In this document: piece after piece, positions 12,799 through 25,301 of the stretch
How the letters are laid out: each line of letters opens with the position of its first letter
How positions within the stretch are numbered: the first letter of the stretch is position 1
Assembly (NCBI GenBank): GCA_006384855.1
Contig: VCJN01003285.1
Location: 62,001-126,000, forward strand
DNA from: Tetraselmis striata
Lineage: Eukaryota; Chlorophyta; Chlorodendrophyceae; Chlorodendrales; Chlorodendraceae
DNA: 64,000 nucleotides
Direction of reading: 5' to 3'
Translations under genes and position numbers: made by a program
Notes under the pieces: generated by a model
The model's input: the letters and a program-made list of their open reading frames with translations, nothing else
Told to the model about the DNA's origin: nothing
The model's database searches: none

Positions 12799-15753
12799 AT
12801 GATGTCTCGCCAGCTTATCGCTATTCTGGTGGTATTTGCTCTACTGATGCCAACATTCGTTGAATCGAGATTCGGGGCGAAGCCGCCGAAGCAGGACGAT
12901 ACGGCCGGCCCATTCAAGAACAATGCTTCCTCTCCAAAAAGTCCGAAAGGGAGGCCCGGCGGTGACGACGACGATGGCAACGACGGAAACGACAATTCTA
13001 TCCATTCCGGCGACGACAGCGACTTTGGGCTCGTTCTCCCCCAGGCGGCCTGGCAGTGGACGTGGGCCACCAGAAGACTCCGGCTCCGACCCCATGCCTC
13101 CAGGGTTTGCTGGCAAGTGCTGGACGCCACCCAGGGGCTCCGGTGTCTCTGGAAACCCCAGGCTTCCATTCTTCAAGCGCGACTACGTCACCTGCCTCAC
13201 ACCCGGCAAAGTGGAGCCACTGAAGGCGCTGGTCGCAGACGAGAACGGGTTTATCGACCTGTCCGGTGTCCTCTCTGGTCTCGTCACCACGCCGTCAGCC
13301 ACCGCGCCACCATCCACCATTGTGAGCGACGGCGTCGCGACAATGGAGGCCGGCACAATCTCGGGTCTCGTGTCCATCGTGCCAGGCAGCGTCGCTGAGA
13401 GCTTGGCCCTGACTATTGTTGGTGACACCGTCGTTACGGGCTCAGTTTCTGCTGGTGAGTGCCCGCCCTGGCCGCTTTGGCGGTACGCTCCGTGGACCGG
13501 GTCGCCGGATATGATGTTGAATACAGATGTAGCGCACGCAGAAAAGGATACGCACTTTCAAATACTTGTGTAGTATATACAAACGTACGTATAGCGATAG
13601 GCGCTGTTTCAGTTTAGATATGACAGTCACAGTCCAAACCACGATTTTCGGAACGCAAATTCGACAGTAAAGCAGTTTTTAATGATCCTCAAGCAGACTG
13701 TATGCTGCGACTTCGGTATAGAGCACTATTTGCGATAATACATGTGGCCCATTTCAGCTTGCACGTTCTTGATACGAGAGGCTGAGCAAGAACTGAGTAC
13801 GTGGTGTATCTGCTGCCACAGGCGCCGTCACAGGAGGATCCATGCTTGCCACCGACGCAAGCTTCAGCACGCTCAGCGTCAGCAGCATCACAGCCGACGG
13901 ATTGTCCTTCCGGGCGGGGCATGTCAACATCAGCTCGTCCTTGTCCACACCAACTGTGAATGTCACGACCCTCAACGGCGACTCCGTCGAGGTGTCCGGT
14001 CACATCCAGGCTGCGTCCGTCTCTGCCACCGGAGCAATCAAGGGCGACACTGTAGAAGCAGTGTCTGGCAACTTCGCCGTCATCACCAGCGGCCATGCTG
14101 TATCCCTCGGAGAGGCCAGGGCCGCCAACATGAGCGCAGCGTATGGCAACTTCACCACGCTGCGCACAAGCGCGCTCTACATTGGCGAGGCTTTCATCAG
14201 CACCCACGGCGACATGACCTTGCCGTCTCTCACCGCCACTGGCTCCATCTTTGGCAGCTCCCTCAGCGCCATCGGCGACATTGTGAGCGTCTCTGGGAGC
14301 GTCAGCGGAACGACCATCAACGCCTCGGGCTCCATTGCTGGCTCCTCCCTGGCCATTGACACTGACATCAGCGCCAGCTCCATAGCTGTTGGCGGCCACA
14401 TCGCCTGCGACTCCCTCACTGCCGCTACAGACATCCACGGCGTCAACGTCAGCGCTGCCAGCTCCATCACCTCCGCCGGGGCGATCAGCGGCGTCACCAT
14501 CATCGCCTCTGGCGACGTCACCGCCGCTGGCAGCATCGCCGGCAGCTCCCTCCGCGCCGCCGGCGACATTGTGAGCGTCTCTGGGAGCGTCAGCGGCATG
14601 ACCATCAACGCTTCGGGCTCCATTGCTGGCCTCTTCCTGGCCATCGACAATGACATCAGCGCCAGCTCCATGGCTGTTGGCGGCCACATCGCCTGCGACT
14701 CCCTCACTGCCGCTACAGACATCCACGGGGTCAACATCAGCGCTGCCAGCTCAATCACCTCCGCCGGGGCGATCAGCGGTGTCACCATCATCGCCTCTGG
14801 AAACGTCACCAGCGCTGGCTCCATCTTTGGCAGCTCCCTCAGCGCCGCTGGCGACATTGTGAGCGTCTCTGGGAGCGTCAGCGGAACGACCATCAACGCT
14901 TCGGGCTCCATTGCTGGCTCCTCCCTGACCATCGACACTGACATCAGCGCCAGCTCCATGGCTGTTGGCGGCCATATCGCCTGCGACTCCCTCACTGCCG
15001 CAACAGACATCCACGGGGTCAACATCAGCGCTGCCAGCTCCATCACCTCCGCCGGGGCGATCAGCGGTGTCACCATCATCGCCTCTGGAAACGTCACCGC
15101 CACTGGCAGCATCGCCGGCAGCTCCCTCAGCGCCGCTGGCGACATTGTGAGCGTCTCGGGCGACGTCAGGGGCAGCGCCATCACTGCATCTGGTGCCGTC
15201 TCTGCTGAGTCCGTCACCGCTTCCAGCACTATCAACGGCGACACCGTGAGCAGCAACGTCTACCAGGGGGGCACCATGAGCCTGACCGGCGCAGCCATCA
15301 GCGCCGCCTGGGGTCTGACGGCCGACGCATTTGTAGATATCCACATCTTTGAGGGCACTAGGGACATGAACCTTGCCAACTCCAACGGGAAGACGTTCCT
15401 GCTGTCCCCGGCCTCCAGCGAAGGCGGCGAGGAGTACTACAATGACGAGTACTCCATGGCTCACGTCATCAACTTCGACCCCCAGGGCGTTGGGCATGCG
15501 CAGTTCTTTGTCTCAGAGTCGCTGGAGTTTGCGACGCTGCAGCTGTCCTGCAATGGCGCGCCTCTCAAGGGCGGCCTTTTCACCATGAACACGCGCGCGG
15601 CCAGCCTGGTGTCGGTCCCGCGCGTGCACAGGGCGGTCCTGTTCCAAGACGTGCTGGCGGGGAGCTTTTGGACTGTCACGGTTACTGGGAAACGAGTGCC
15701 TGCTGACCGGCGGATTCGCCGCCAACGCGGCCTCTTTCTTACGCACCTTCTGA
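12799..15753 (+). CDS. Secreted repeat (beta-solenoid-like) protein, two exons, two apparent frameshifts
   Basis: The protein starts MMSRQLIAILVVFALLMPTF, a clear signal peptide, then an acidic Asp/Gly linker. Exon 1 ends at 13454 (GTGAGT donor) and exon 2 begins at 13822; phase 1 joins to give SVSAGAVTGG in frame. Exon 2 encodes many short hydrophobic/Ser/Gly/Ala turns with the rhythm of a beta-solenoid or trimeric fibre, including four copies of a 96-residue unit, then a non-repetitive C-terminal domain with an Asp/Glu-rich segment. Two frame breaks are apparent, each from one extra base. One is in exon 1 around 13030-13065. The other is near 15690, where GGGAAACG replaces an expected GGGAACG; past it the frame gives NECLLTGGFAANAA and a stop at 15751-15753. 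An extracellular-matrix, cell-wall or adhesion role is inferred from the signal peptide and repeats only. Confidence 0.7.
14277..15172 (+). repeat. 288-bp tandem coding repeat (four copies, last partial)
   Basis: The phrase GACATTGTGAGCGTCTC recurs at 14277, 14565, 14853 and 15141, exactly 288 bp apart each time (96 codons). Copies differ mainly at single bases, so the array expanded recently or is homogenised. It lies inside exon 2 of the secreted repeat protein and preserves frame. Confidence 0.95.
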
Positions 15754-15759
15754 GGCACA

Positions 15760-16309
15760 CGAGTAAAAAGCTCTGTCATGGCCGCTATGCATCATTGACC
15801 ATTGCGGTTCAAACCTGTCCGCAAAAGACAACCAGCACAACATGAACAGAGAATACGCAATGCACCAAAATTCATAGAGCTGCTTTGTTTTGAATGTGCT
15901 GCTTTTGGGCACCAGCTCTGTAACATTTTAATGGCCGATCAAACTCCGCTGTCATACCCGCCCGCCCTCCACAGGTCAGACCAGCCGTTGCTGGGTGGGC
16001 ATTGGTGTCAGCCGTTACATGTCACTCGTCACCATGGTTAGCAACTTTGAGCCGCTCTACGTTCCACTGGCCCTCGCGCAGAGGCGGCTGTCATGCGCGG
16101 CACATGAGCACTGATGCCGCGGGAGGGTTTGTACACATCTGGATAGGTGAGTGGGCGCCAAGTACCACCGCATGACCGCCACGCGTGAGCCACACAGCAA
16201 AGGGCCCCGGCAGAGCCATGTACCTAGGATGCACGTGTGGCAGCAACGCTGCACGGGCGAAGCGGCGAAGGCGGGCGGCGAAGCTTGGGCGGCGGAAAGG
16301 AATGCGAAC
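15760..16309. other. Convergent 3' spacer
   Basis: It separates the stop of the secreted repeat protein (+) from the stop of the multi-Tudor gene (-). No gene is supported; it probably contains both 3' untranslated regions. Confidence 0.5.
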
Positions 16310-19300
16310 TCAGTAGTCGTCGCTGGCGGCCGCCTCCTCCAGCGCCGCCATTAGAGGCGCAAGGAACGCCGCGTCGTGCTCGAAGCTTGGCTCCGCCGGA
16401 TGCACCAAGCCGGACCGGATCTTCTTGGCTCCCCACCGGAGCTGGGGCGAGTGCGCGCGGGGCCTCTTCTGCTTGCTGCCACTCTCAGTGGGGGGCGACT
16501 TCGTCTGGGGTGGCTGCGGCGGAGCCACCGCCGTCTGAGCACAAGGCTCAGGCAGCAGAATCTCTCGGGCCTCGGTCAGACTCACTTCCTCAGTACCCCC
16601 ATCCTACCACGGTGCAACATTCCAAATTTGAACAGAATGTCAGCGCGGCAATTAACGAGGCGAAGTGCTGGGGAACATTCACAAGGTGCGGCGTCGACTG
16701 AGAGCCCGTTGCAGCATTGACTGGGTGCTGGGGAATGTCAGCTGCTTCGGAGAGTGCAGGAGCGGGATGGGGTCATTCACCTCGTAGGTCACATGAAGCC
16801 AGCCTGGCTGGACGGCGCGGTCGTCGATGACACCCTCATGCCACACATGGCCAAAGCGCTTCCTGACGCGGCTGCCAACCAGCGCGGCACCAATGTGTGG
16901 CCCGTCGGGCTGCGACGGCTGCATTGAGCACGCGAGATGGCCAGGGGGAAAGTGAGTACAATGCAACGCCAAGGAAGCTGGGTGGGTCTTGCCCCCCGCC
17001 CCCTCCCCCTCCCCTGCAGCTCAGCTACTGACACGGCCAGGCATACATCAGCACCACCCTGGAATAGCAACAGTGAGTACTTATTGGGCACAACCTATCC
17101 ACACAAATACAAAATTTAAAAGTGCCAGCGGCTATTGAACTCAAAAACTTACCAATTAATTAACATGGTCTCAAATCAAAGCTAAGACAAAAGTGCTACA
17201 TACGACCCCCCCCCCCCCCGCAATTTCCCATTTATTTTGGATTTTCTTCGAGTCGGTCGGTAAAGGCCATTTCACCCTCAGCGCGGTTATCACCATCAAC
17301 GTAGTCGTTGCTGGCGGTATTGAGCGTTGAGCAGAAAAAGGGAGGAGGGGAGCGCTGTGGCAAACGAAGACGCAGGGTATGCTATGCCCAGAACGGGTCC
17401 AGCATGGACGCCAACAAATTGGATGCATGTCGAGACTCCTGCAGATGATGTTGCTTGTAGACGACTGAGAAGAGGATGAGGGCTGACGAGGAGCGTTGGT
17501 CTGCTCTCGGAACTAGTCTGAGGTGGTCAAGGGATTGAAGGGGAGAGGGCTCTGGGTGGCAATTACCAGTATCAAGGGCATTGGGATAGAGACGAAAAAG
17601 CCGGGGAAAAGGGGGGGGGGGGGGGGGGGGGGGCGCTGGAGCGCGCACCTCACTCACTGCCGCGGGGCTTGGCACGCTCCTGCTGTGGTGGCGCACCAAC
17701 ACCTTGACCGCCTCTGAAGGCCGGTCAGGGCAGTTTTTGCACCAGATGGGGGTGGTGCTGCCAAAGGGCATAGCAAAGGACGCCATCCCTGCTCCGCAGC
17801 GGCAGTTGACAGGCCCCTGGCTCCTGACCTTGGGGGCGGCAGGGCTGGCCATGGCTGTCGCCTGCATGAGCGCATCGAGAGCTGACGGACGTGGCTCCGT
17901 GCGCTCGGCTTCCTGGCTGCTCTTCTCCTTGCGCCTCGCGATCTTGGACTTGGTCTTGCTGCCGGGCGGCCTGCCCATCCTCCGCCTGGCGGGCTGCTCG
18001 TCCTCCTCCTTCTTCTCCTCGTCCCCCTTTCCCTCCTCCTCCTCCTTTCCCGCCTCCTCCTCCACCTCCTCTGCCGCCAGCTGCTTCTTGCCCCTTCGCT
18101 TCTGAACACGAGGCTGCTTGGCTCCGGTCTTGCTGCCCGGGGGGCGGCCGGGCCCCCTCTTGATCGGCAGCTAAGAGTGGCAGAGGCACACAGCGGACAA
18201 AAGTTAGCGCAGGGCGGCGTCCCAGCATCGTACCATCTGCCTTTGCCGGTCCACGTTCTCGACACCACAGCACGCTGGCGGCACTAGCACAAGACAAGGC
18301 TGGGGGTCCAAACACCTCGGAGGGCTTTCCTGGGCTGCGCACCTTTGCCTTGTTCTTACTGCCAAGTGGCCTGCCCGGCCGCCGCTTCAGCACCTTCTCC
18401 ACGGCCTGCCTGCCCCTGCCGCGGCTCGGCCCCGCCGTTTCGGGGTTGGCTGGCGATCGCGTGACCCGCCCCCTCCGGCCGCTCAGGGGCGGATTGACGC
18501 GCTCCAGGCTGATGCCGGTCTTGCTGCCTGGGGGACGGCCCATGCGCTTCTTGGGCGGCGCCACCTCTCCCTGGCCGGCCGCCGAGGCTGGATCGGCACT
18601 GGTGCTCCGCCGGCTACTGCTCCGCTTCACCATCGTCAAGCTCCTCGCCCTGTTCTTGCTGCCAAACGGCCTGCCCATCTTCTTCTTGGGCGGGACTGGA
18701 CCGTCCGGCAGGCTGGCGGCCGAGTCATCCTCCAGCTTGGCGCGCTTGGGCGCTCGCAGTGTGGGCTTGCTGTCAGTGCCTCGCAGCTGCCGCTCCTGGG
18801 TCGCCGCATCCCCGCCTACCGCCGCCGCCTTGTCGGCCGCACCTGGCCACCTGCCGCGCCGCTTCTTGGGGCCTGCTGCCTTGGCGGGTCCGGCCTCTGG
18901 GGGAGGTGCCTGGCTGTACTCCGCCTCGTTGCCTTCCTGCCAGAGCCTGGCCCTGGCTTCTTTGGCATTCATGTTTTCGTCGTCGCCATCCTGAAAAGCA
19001 ACCATACACCAATCAGGCACAGAGACAAGCCAATAGAAGTTTACTTAAGTCATGACATCTTCCCCCTCTGCTAAATCTGGAAAGACCCAGACCATGTGCA
19101 AGGAAATGGGCAAGGTAATGTGTCAGGGGGACATTGGCAGCATGTGGTGTGACGAGCCACACCTGGTAGGTGATGTGCACCCAGCCACGTCTGGCAGAGT
19201 AGCCATCGATCACGCCGATGTACCAACCCTCCTCAAACGGTACGCGCACCTGCTTGCCAATGAGATCAGGTGCGCCTGACCAGCGGCCAGCAACAAATTT

Positions 19301-22300
19301 GAGGGGTGCGGCGGATGGCGCGGATGGCGCGGCGGCGGCATTGGTGGTATCCTTGCCTGACGCACGGGGCACGGCGGTCGACGCTTCCTGCGGGCTGCCG
19401 ACAGCGTCAGGCGAGCCGCCCTGCTTGGTGGTGGCGGAAGGCTGGTGATCCTCCTTGTGCGCTGTATCTTGTTGCTTCCTGGCGATGCTGCTTCTGCTCG
19501 CGCTCTGCCACGGGCAGAAGTTGCCCCTCCACGGGCTCAGCATGCTGCTGCTCGGCCCCAGCTCCGGTCAACCGCGGCTCTTGCTGAGCTGCAGATCGCA
19601 GCTGGTCCGCGCTAGAATCAGGTTGGTTCGGCTCCAGAGCAGGCGTAGGCAGAACTTGAGCACCGTGAACTGCGGGTGCTTGCATGTCCTTCCTGGCCCC
19701 CTGCAAATTCGGATCCTGCCCGGGCATGGAGGACCGAGCATCGTTGCTGCAGTCTGCCGCCGGCTTGTCGGGGCCTGGTTCAGCCGGGTGGTGCGCCGCA
19801 TCAGGCTGAGGCAGAGCTGGCTCCGGGCCTGCCTTGGGTAGCTGGTGCGCCTGCCCAGGCGCGGATGAACCAGGCTCCCTGCTGCTCTCACGCACCATCT
19901 GGGGTGTGGCCCCCCCAGGCAACAGCACAGCGGTCCCAGCATAATACCCAGGTGACTGCGGCGCAGCGCCAGCGTCCGGCAGGTGCCCACCGCCAGGTGG
20001 TGGCTGCAGCGGCTCCAAGTGGGTCTCAGGCGGCTGCAACTCCTTGCTGGTCCCGGGTGCTCCCTCCTCTGCAGACTCAGGCAACTGCGCCTTTGCTGCA
20101 GCCGGGGCCCGTGCCTGCCGCGCCCCCCGAAGTGCCTGCGTATCTGTCGCGCTCTGGGGCAGCTCTGGCTCCTTGCTGCCTGTTGGCGTTGCTGCCTGCT
20201 GCACGCTTTCTGGAGGCAGTGTCTGCTTTGTGCTGGCCACGCGCGCCTCCTGCACGCCGTCCGCTCCTGGAGATTTCAGGCCCCTGTCCACCACTTTCAC
20301 CAGCTGGGGGCGGCCCTCTGCTGCCCCCTGCTGCTCCTTGTCAGGGGTCGGTGAGCTCTGTCGCACCTTTCTTGCTGGCAGCTGCACCTCGCTGTCAGCA
20401 GCAGGCGCAGACACGTTGTGCCTTGTGTTCCGCATGGGCATCTGCTGCTCCATCCCAGCTTCGGACACCGGACGCCTCTTGCCTGCCGGAGATGTCTGCG
20501 ACTCCTCCTTGGTTGCCTGTGGAGGCTGCGTCTTGGTCGTAAAAGCTGGCCTTTGCCTGACACCCGGCCCGAGCAGCATTCGTAGCTCAGTGCTGCCGGC
20601 CGGTAGTTCCTGCGGGTCCTTGTCAGACAAACTTTGCCGTGCGCTGCTGTGCTCAGGGGTTGGCAGCTCCTTGCTGGTCGCCTGCGCAGGCTTTGACTTG
20701 CTTGTTGAAGCTGGCCTCTGCCTGACCCCCGGTCCGAGCAGCATCCGGAGCTCAGTGTTGCCTGGTGGCGACTGTTGCTCCTCCTTGGTAGGGACGCTTT
20801 GCATCGTCCTCCGCTCTGGTGTCAGCAGCTCCTTGGTCGCCTGAGGCGGCTGCGTCCTGCCCGTTGAAGATGGCCTCTGCCTGATTCCCGGGGCCAAGCA
20901 GCATCCGCAGCTCGGTGTTGCCCGGTGGCGAATGCGGCTGCTCCTTGGCGGACGTGTTCTGTCTCGTGCTTCGCTCCGGTGTCTGCGGCTCCGGCTGTGG
21001 CACAACTGGCACAACTGCTTGCTTGCCCTTATCCGCAGCAGGAGTCTTTGCCTGTTTATCACTTCCCGGAACCGCAAGACCCTCCCTTGATTTGGAGCTG
21101 CCTGCACCGCCTCCAGCTGCCGGCTGCTGTCCGCTGCTGCTGCGGCTACTCCCGATAGCTGACGCCTCATGAGTCTTGCTGTGCGGTGTCTTGCCGGCCT
21201 TTTTGGGCTCCGGCAGCAAGACTTGCCTGGCCTCCGCAATGCTCATGTCCTCAGCGTCGCCATCCTACGAGTGCGCCAAAGGGCACATCAGGCCGGCATG
21301 CCGCAAGGGAGTGTAAACACGTACAGGTTAACCAGGAGCATGAGGGTGAGTAATCCTTCCTGGCACATGGAAATCTTTCGACAACGTCTGTCACGCTCAA
21401 AAGGCCTGCGGCTCGCACCTCGTAGGTGACGTGGATGCAGCCGCGCTTGGCGGAGTCCCGGTCGATCACCCCCACAAACCAGTCCGAATCAAACTTGACG
21501 CGCACCTTCCGGCCCATGAGGTCGGGTGCCTGCCCAGGAATCACAGGCTTGGAGTTGCCAGGCACCAGCATACTGTGGGACGCTTTAGAGCTGAGAAAAT
21601 CCTCCGTCCCATCCTGCCAAATGAGAGGGGACAAGAAGTGAGGGGGGAGAAAAGGGGCGCGGGAAAGCAAGTAAAGGGAATGAAGAAAATCCCCCGTAGC
21701 GTATGGGGAGTACGCATGTTAGTTGTTACTTCCGCCCTGTATGTGTTGAGGCCGTTGCTTGTCTTCTTATTGCCGGCGCCGGTCCATATACCAGTAAGCG
21801 ATGCTGGGACACATAGGGGTACTTCCTATAACAGCAGATGAGAAAATCGAAAAGATAACAATCCAAAGTCAGAATGCCCCCCAAAAGTACTTCTTGATTA
21901 ATATGTGCGCCCACCTTTCAACACTTGCACGCCGTCAAACATGCGCAAGAAAGCTTTGCTACTGCTGCTCGGAGCTTTAATATGAGTGTCCCAGCGGGTA
22001 TCGAAGCACAACTTATAAGAGATCACTGTGCCGGTGCAGCGAATCGTGCTAAAGTTTTGGCCCGTCACTTCCGACTCGAAAACGTGCAAGCTTTTGTCAA
22101 CGGTCTTGCCAGGGTCTCCAATAGGCCGGGAGCAGGGACCCAGGTGCTGTATGCATGTTCGAAAGGGCGCTCTTATAATAAAAGACGGCATGCCTGGCCA
22201 TACTGGGGTGAGGGGGGGGGGGGGGGGGGGGTTAATGGTTAAGTGGCAAAACTGTGGTTCTCAGGCAGGCAGGTAGCGGCTGGCATATGTGGTACGGCGC

Positions 22301-23153
22301 CACTGACCGCGACGGGTATAGCTGCGCGAGTTGTGTGTGTATTTTGGAAAAGGTGGATGCAATCAGGAGAGCATATCTCGTTTATTGGGGGTTTTCGGAG
22401 GCGGTGGGGAATGGTGGTGGACTGTCCACAGGGACAGAGCTGGTTGCATGTGAGATCAATAACCGCGAAAGGGCGAACCGCAGTTCGGACGCCCCGCCTC
22501 ACGTGCCCCAGCCGGCCCAGCAGGCCCCGTACCTCGTACATGACATGGAACTGGCGTTTCCTGGACGAGTAGTCGCCAATAACACCCTCCAGATCGCCGT
22601 CCTTGACGCGCTTGCGCACCCTGCGACCTACCATCTCTGCGACGAGCTGCTGCGGGGTCGAGGCACCGCGCGAGGTATTCGGCAACAGCAGGCTCCGCGT
22701 CTCCGCAGGCCCCAAGTGCTCGTCATCTCCGTCCTGCGCCAGCACAAAGAACATCAGCAGAAAGACAGGGGCGAGCCTGGTCCGGAAGGCTGGCACGGAA
22801 TGCGCGGGCTCCACTACCACGCGCGGCGACAGTGTGCGCGGAATAGGCGCCGCGGAGGTGGAGTTGATAATAAACAACATTAAGCAGCGAGATGAGATAA
22901 AACCCCCCGTTCGTCGCCACGCCCAGTAAGGCCGGTTAGGGCGAGGGCGGGGGCAAGTCGCAGAAGTCAGCCGGCGGTCGGCATGTTAGGGTAGTGGCAC
23001 GCCCGTGTGGGTTTCAACCTTATACTTGATGTGGTACCAGCGCCGCTTAGAGTTGTAGGCGGCGACGACGCCCTCAAACCAGCCGTTCGCAAACTCTTTT
23101 CTTATGCGCCGGCCTACGAGTGCCTCCGCCTCCGCCTTGCTCATCCGCGACAT
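16310..23153 (-). CDS. Multi-Tudor, AT-hook nuclear protein (PDS5-like Tudor domains)
   Basis: Eight exons: 23019-23153, 22533-22733, 21419-21613, 19163-21264, 18343-18990, 17649-18170, 16781-16918, 16310-16603, all phase 0. Five Tudor domains are visible, each split by an intron at the same place. The first half ends in Tyr-Glu/Lys/Gln (e.g. GCIHVTYE) and the next exon starts with Asp-Gly (e.g. DGDAEDMSIAEARQVLLPE). They resemble the plant PDS5 Tudor domain. Exons 5-6 carry five AT-hooks (cores such as MGRPFGSK, MGRPPGSK, PGRPLGSK), an acidic Glu/Lys stretch and a CRCG...CKNC knuckle that may bind zinc. The long exon 19163-21264 is Pro/Gln-rich with an internal repeat, TELRMLLGPG followed by RQRP. 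It is 2102 nt, two more than a multiple of three, and the frame shifts near 20895 and 19460-19520. A DNA- and histone-binding chromatin role is inferred. The start at 23153 is chosen by context; an in-frame ATG lies at 23426. Confidence 0.82.
20700..20930 (-). other. Frameshift located by an internal protein repeat
   Basis: Two DNA copies of the TELRMLLGPG..RQRP repeat lie side by side. On the plus strand the intact copy reads CTGACCCCCGGTCCGAGC near 20730; the other reads CTGATTCCCGGGGCCAAGC near 20885-20900, one base longer at a G run. That extra base moves the frame of the multi-Tudor gene by one. Confidence 0.75.
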
Positions 23154-23159
23154 ACCGCC

Positions 23160-25301
23160 ACAGCCTCCGGTATATATTCCCAGATTCCGTAAGCCCGGGG
23201 AGATAGGGCCCTGTATCGGGCTGTTTGGAGAAGCCGGGCAAGTGCGCTCCGACTGTTTGAGGTGGGTGCGCTGTGGAAGGCGCCGGCTGCTTGCGCTGGC
23301 AGTCCGGGACGCAGCGGCGGCGGTGCTCGCGTAGTTTCTATTTGTGGCGCGCACTGCCGCAGGACCGTACACGCATACGAGTAAGCTTGCACGCGCGCGG
23401 CGAGTAGCGAGTAGTATACAAAGCACATCTTTAAATTCTACTGATATCTTCTTTGGTGATTTCCGATATCGCCTCCTACTGCTAGCTCATGTAATTATAA
23501 TTCTACTGATATGTGAATTACAGACCTCGCTAGTATAGTACTTTATTGATTTCCGCCTTCCACTAAACAGTATATGGTGCTAGCATTCCCCGCCAATGAT
23601 ATATCATCAGCCCCACCATTGGCGATAAATGCTCGTACGCACGATCAACACGGCGTACGTCGACATGACAGGTTGTCTGCATGGTATCGAAGCGAATATT
23701 AGGCGGATTCAAATAGCCCTTCAAAAACGATGGTATTTTGGGATTTAATATACGACTACGGCGAAAATCACAAGTAACGTACTCGGGCACTATACGAGCA
23801 TAATATAAAGCACCGACCATTGCATGCAATAATATTATTATCATATCAACTGCGCTCATTTAATGCGTCCTAGCGACTACGTCAGCCTAGAGTACGAGTG
23901 GGGGTATCGAATGATGCCTGAGGGTTTACTACTTGTCTATACTATGCCCCTAAATTCTCGCAGGGCTCAACGTTGAAACATTGACACAGCCAGGGCCCAG
24001 CCAGGGAAATGCTCATAGATGATGCTCCACTCACGTTCCCTGAGAGTCTCCTCAATTTGCTGCCTACGGGTAAATGAATAAGGCCGTCACTGACCTGATG
24101 CTTGACAAGCGTCGAACTGACGCGTGGAGTCTCCAGGCTGCCGGCAACCCCGAGTAAACGTAGGACGTCCCGAAGATTCTTGGAACCGACGCACCGCGCA
24201 TATACAATCGTCACACGGTACCTGTAATTATGTTGCATAATACAGGCACCGCCCACTAGCCAGCTATTCCATGTATTCATCTCGTACAGTGCATTGCTAT
24301 CTCCCCCCCACCCTCTCCTTCTCCCCGAGTCTCCGATGATTGCTTTCACCTTGAACATATTTACTCCAGGTCTTGCTCAGCATGCAAACAGCCAAACAGG
24401 AAGCCGAACAACTCCAGGTCACCACCAGGTAACTATCTATACTTACCATGCGCTACTCTGACTAATGCACATGAATGCCACCACTGCCACGGGCAATGAA
24501 ATTGACAGTATGTATTCGCATTCCTTGTTTCTAGTAGTTCTCATGTTACACTGCAAACATGACTCCATGTGCATACGTCATGCAGTTGGCATGCTGAGCG
24601 GAGCTTGTCAAACATCCCCAATTATTCAAGCACTAGCACAGATACCGCGCCATGCTATCCGCAGTGCATATACATCACGCTATCAAATTAGGCGAGTGCT
24701 AAATGAAAAATTATCTGCTGATGCCGTGCATAGCTAATAAAAAATCTATATAAAGTGCTATGTGCCGTTTTGATGTACTGTGCAGTTAATCATGGACCGG
24801 ATCCTGCCTGCTGAGCTACAATCTAAGATGCTCGTAGGTATGCTGTGAACATATGGCAATGTGAAGTCCCTTGGCTTATATGTTTAGGTAGGGCCTCAGT
24901 TTTGGTCATTTTACCGCATGTGAAGGTGTGAGCTACCGTGCATGCTGATCATGACAAGCGTTTGAAAATTCTCACAAGGTTTGGGTGCGCAACACTACCA
25001 ATGGCTTGTGAATCATCAAGCAGGATTTGCTGATGTCGATATACTCATTGTGTCATCGTACACCTTGGCACTAACCAGAGTGCCTTTGTAATGGCCTCTG
25101 GTAATATCTGAGCGCGCCCTGCGCCCATTCACAGCGGTGTCACAAACACAGGAGAGCATCAGAACCTCCAAGCAGCTGCACACACCCTTAAAATTGCCAT
25201 TTTGCATTCATATGCCTAGGCCGAGCCAGGTGATTCCAAGTGAAAGCTCAAAATAGGCATAATGTGGGGATGTTTTGCCTACAGCAGATTGAGTTTACCT
25301 A
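23160..25301. other. Spacer without supported genes
   Basis: It lies upstream of the multi-Tudor gene and downstream of the EF-hand gene (both minus strand). It is AT-rich with short, unsupported frames. The first 300 bases may hold the 5' region of the Tudor gene. Confidence 0.5.

Noticed and set aside
14177-15256. 359-codon minus-strand open frame across the repeat array
   Set aside because: It is the antisense of the 288-bp coding repeats. The plus strand has the signal peptide, splice-consistent exon and protein-like composition.
12799-15753. Viral or phage tail-fibre origin of the repeat protein
   Set aside because: The repeat style is similar, but there is a signal peptide, an intron and no other viral gene nearby.
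17725-19020. 431-codon minus-strand frame read as one gene
   Set aside because: It reads through the intron between 18170 and 18343. The AT-hook frames and phase-0 splice sites support two exons of the multi-Tudor gene instead.
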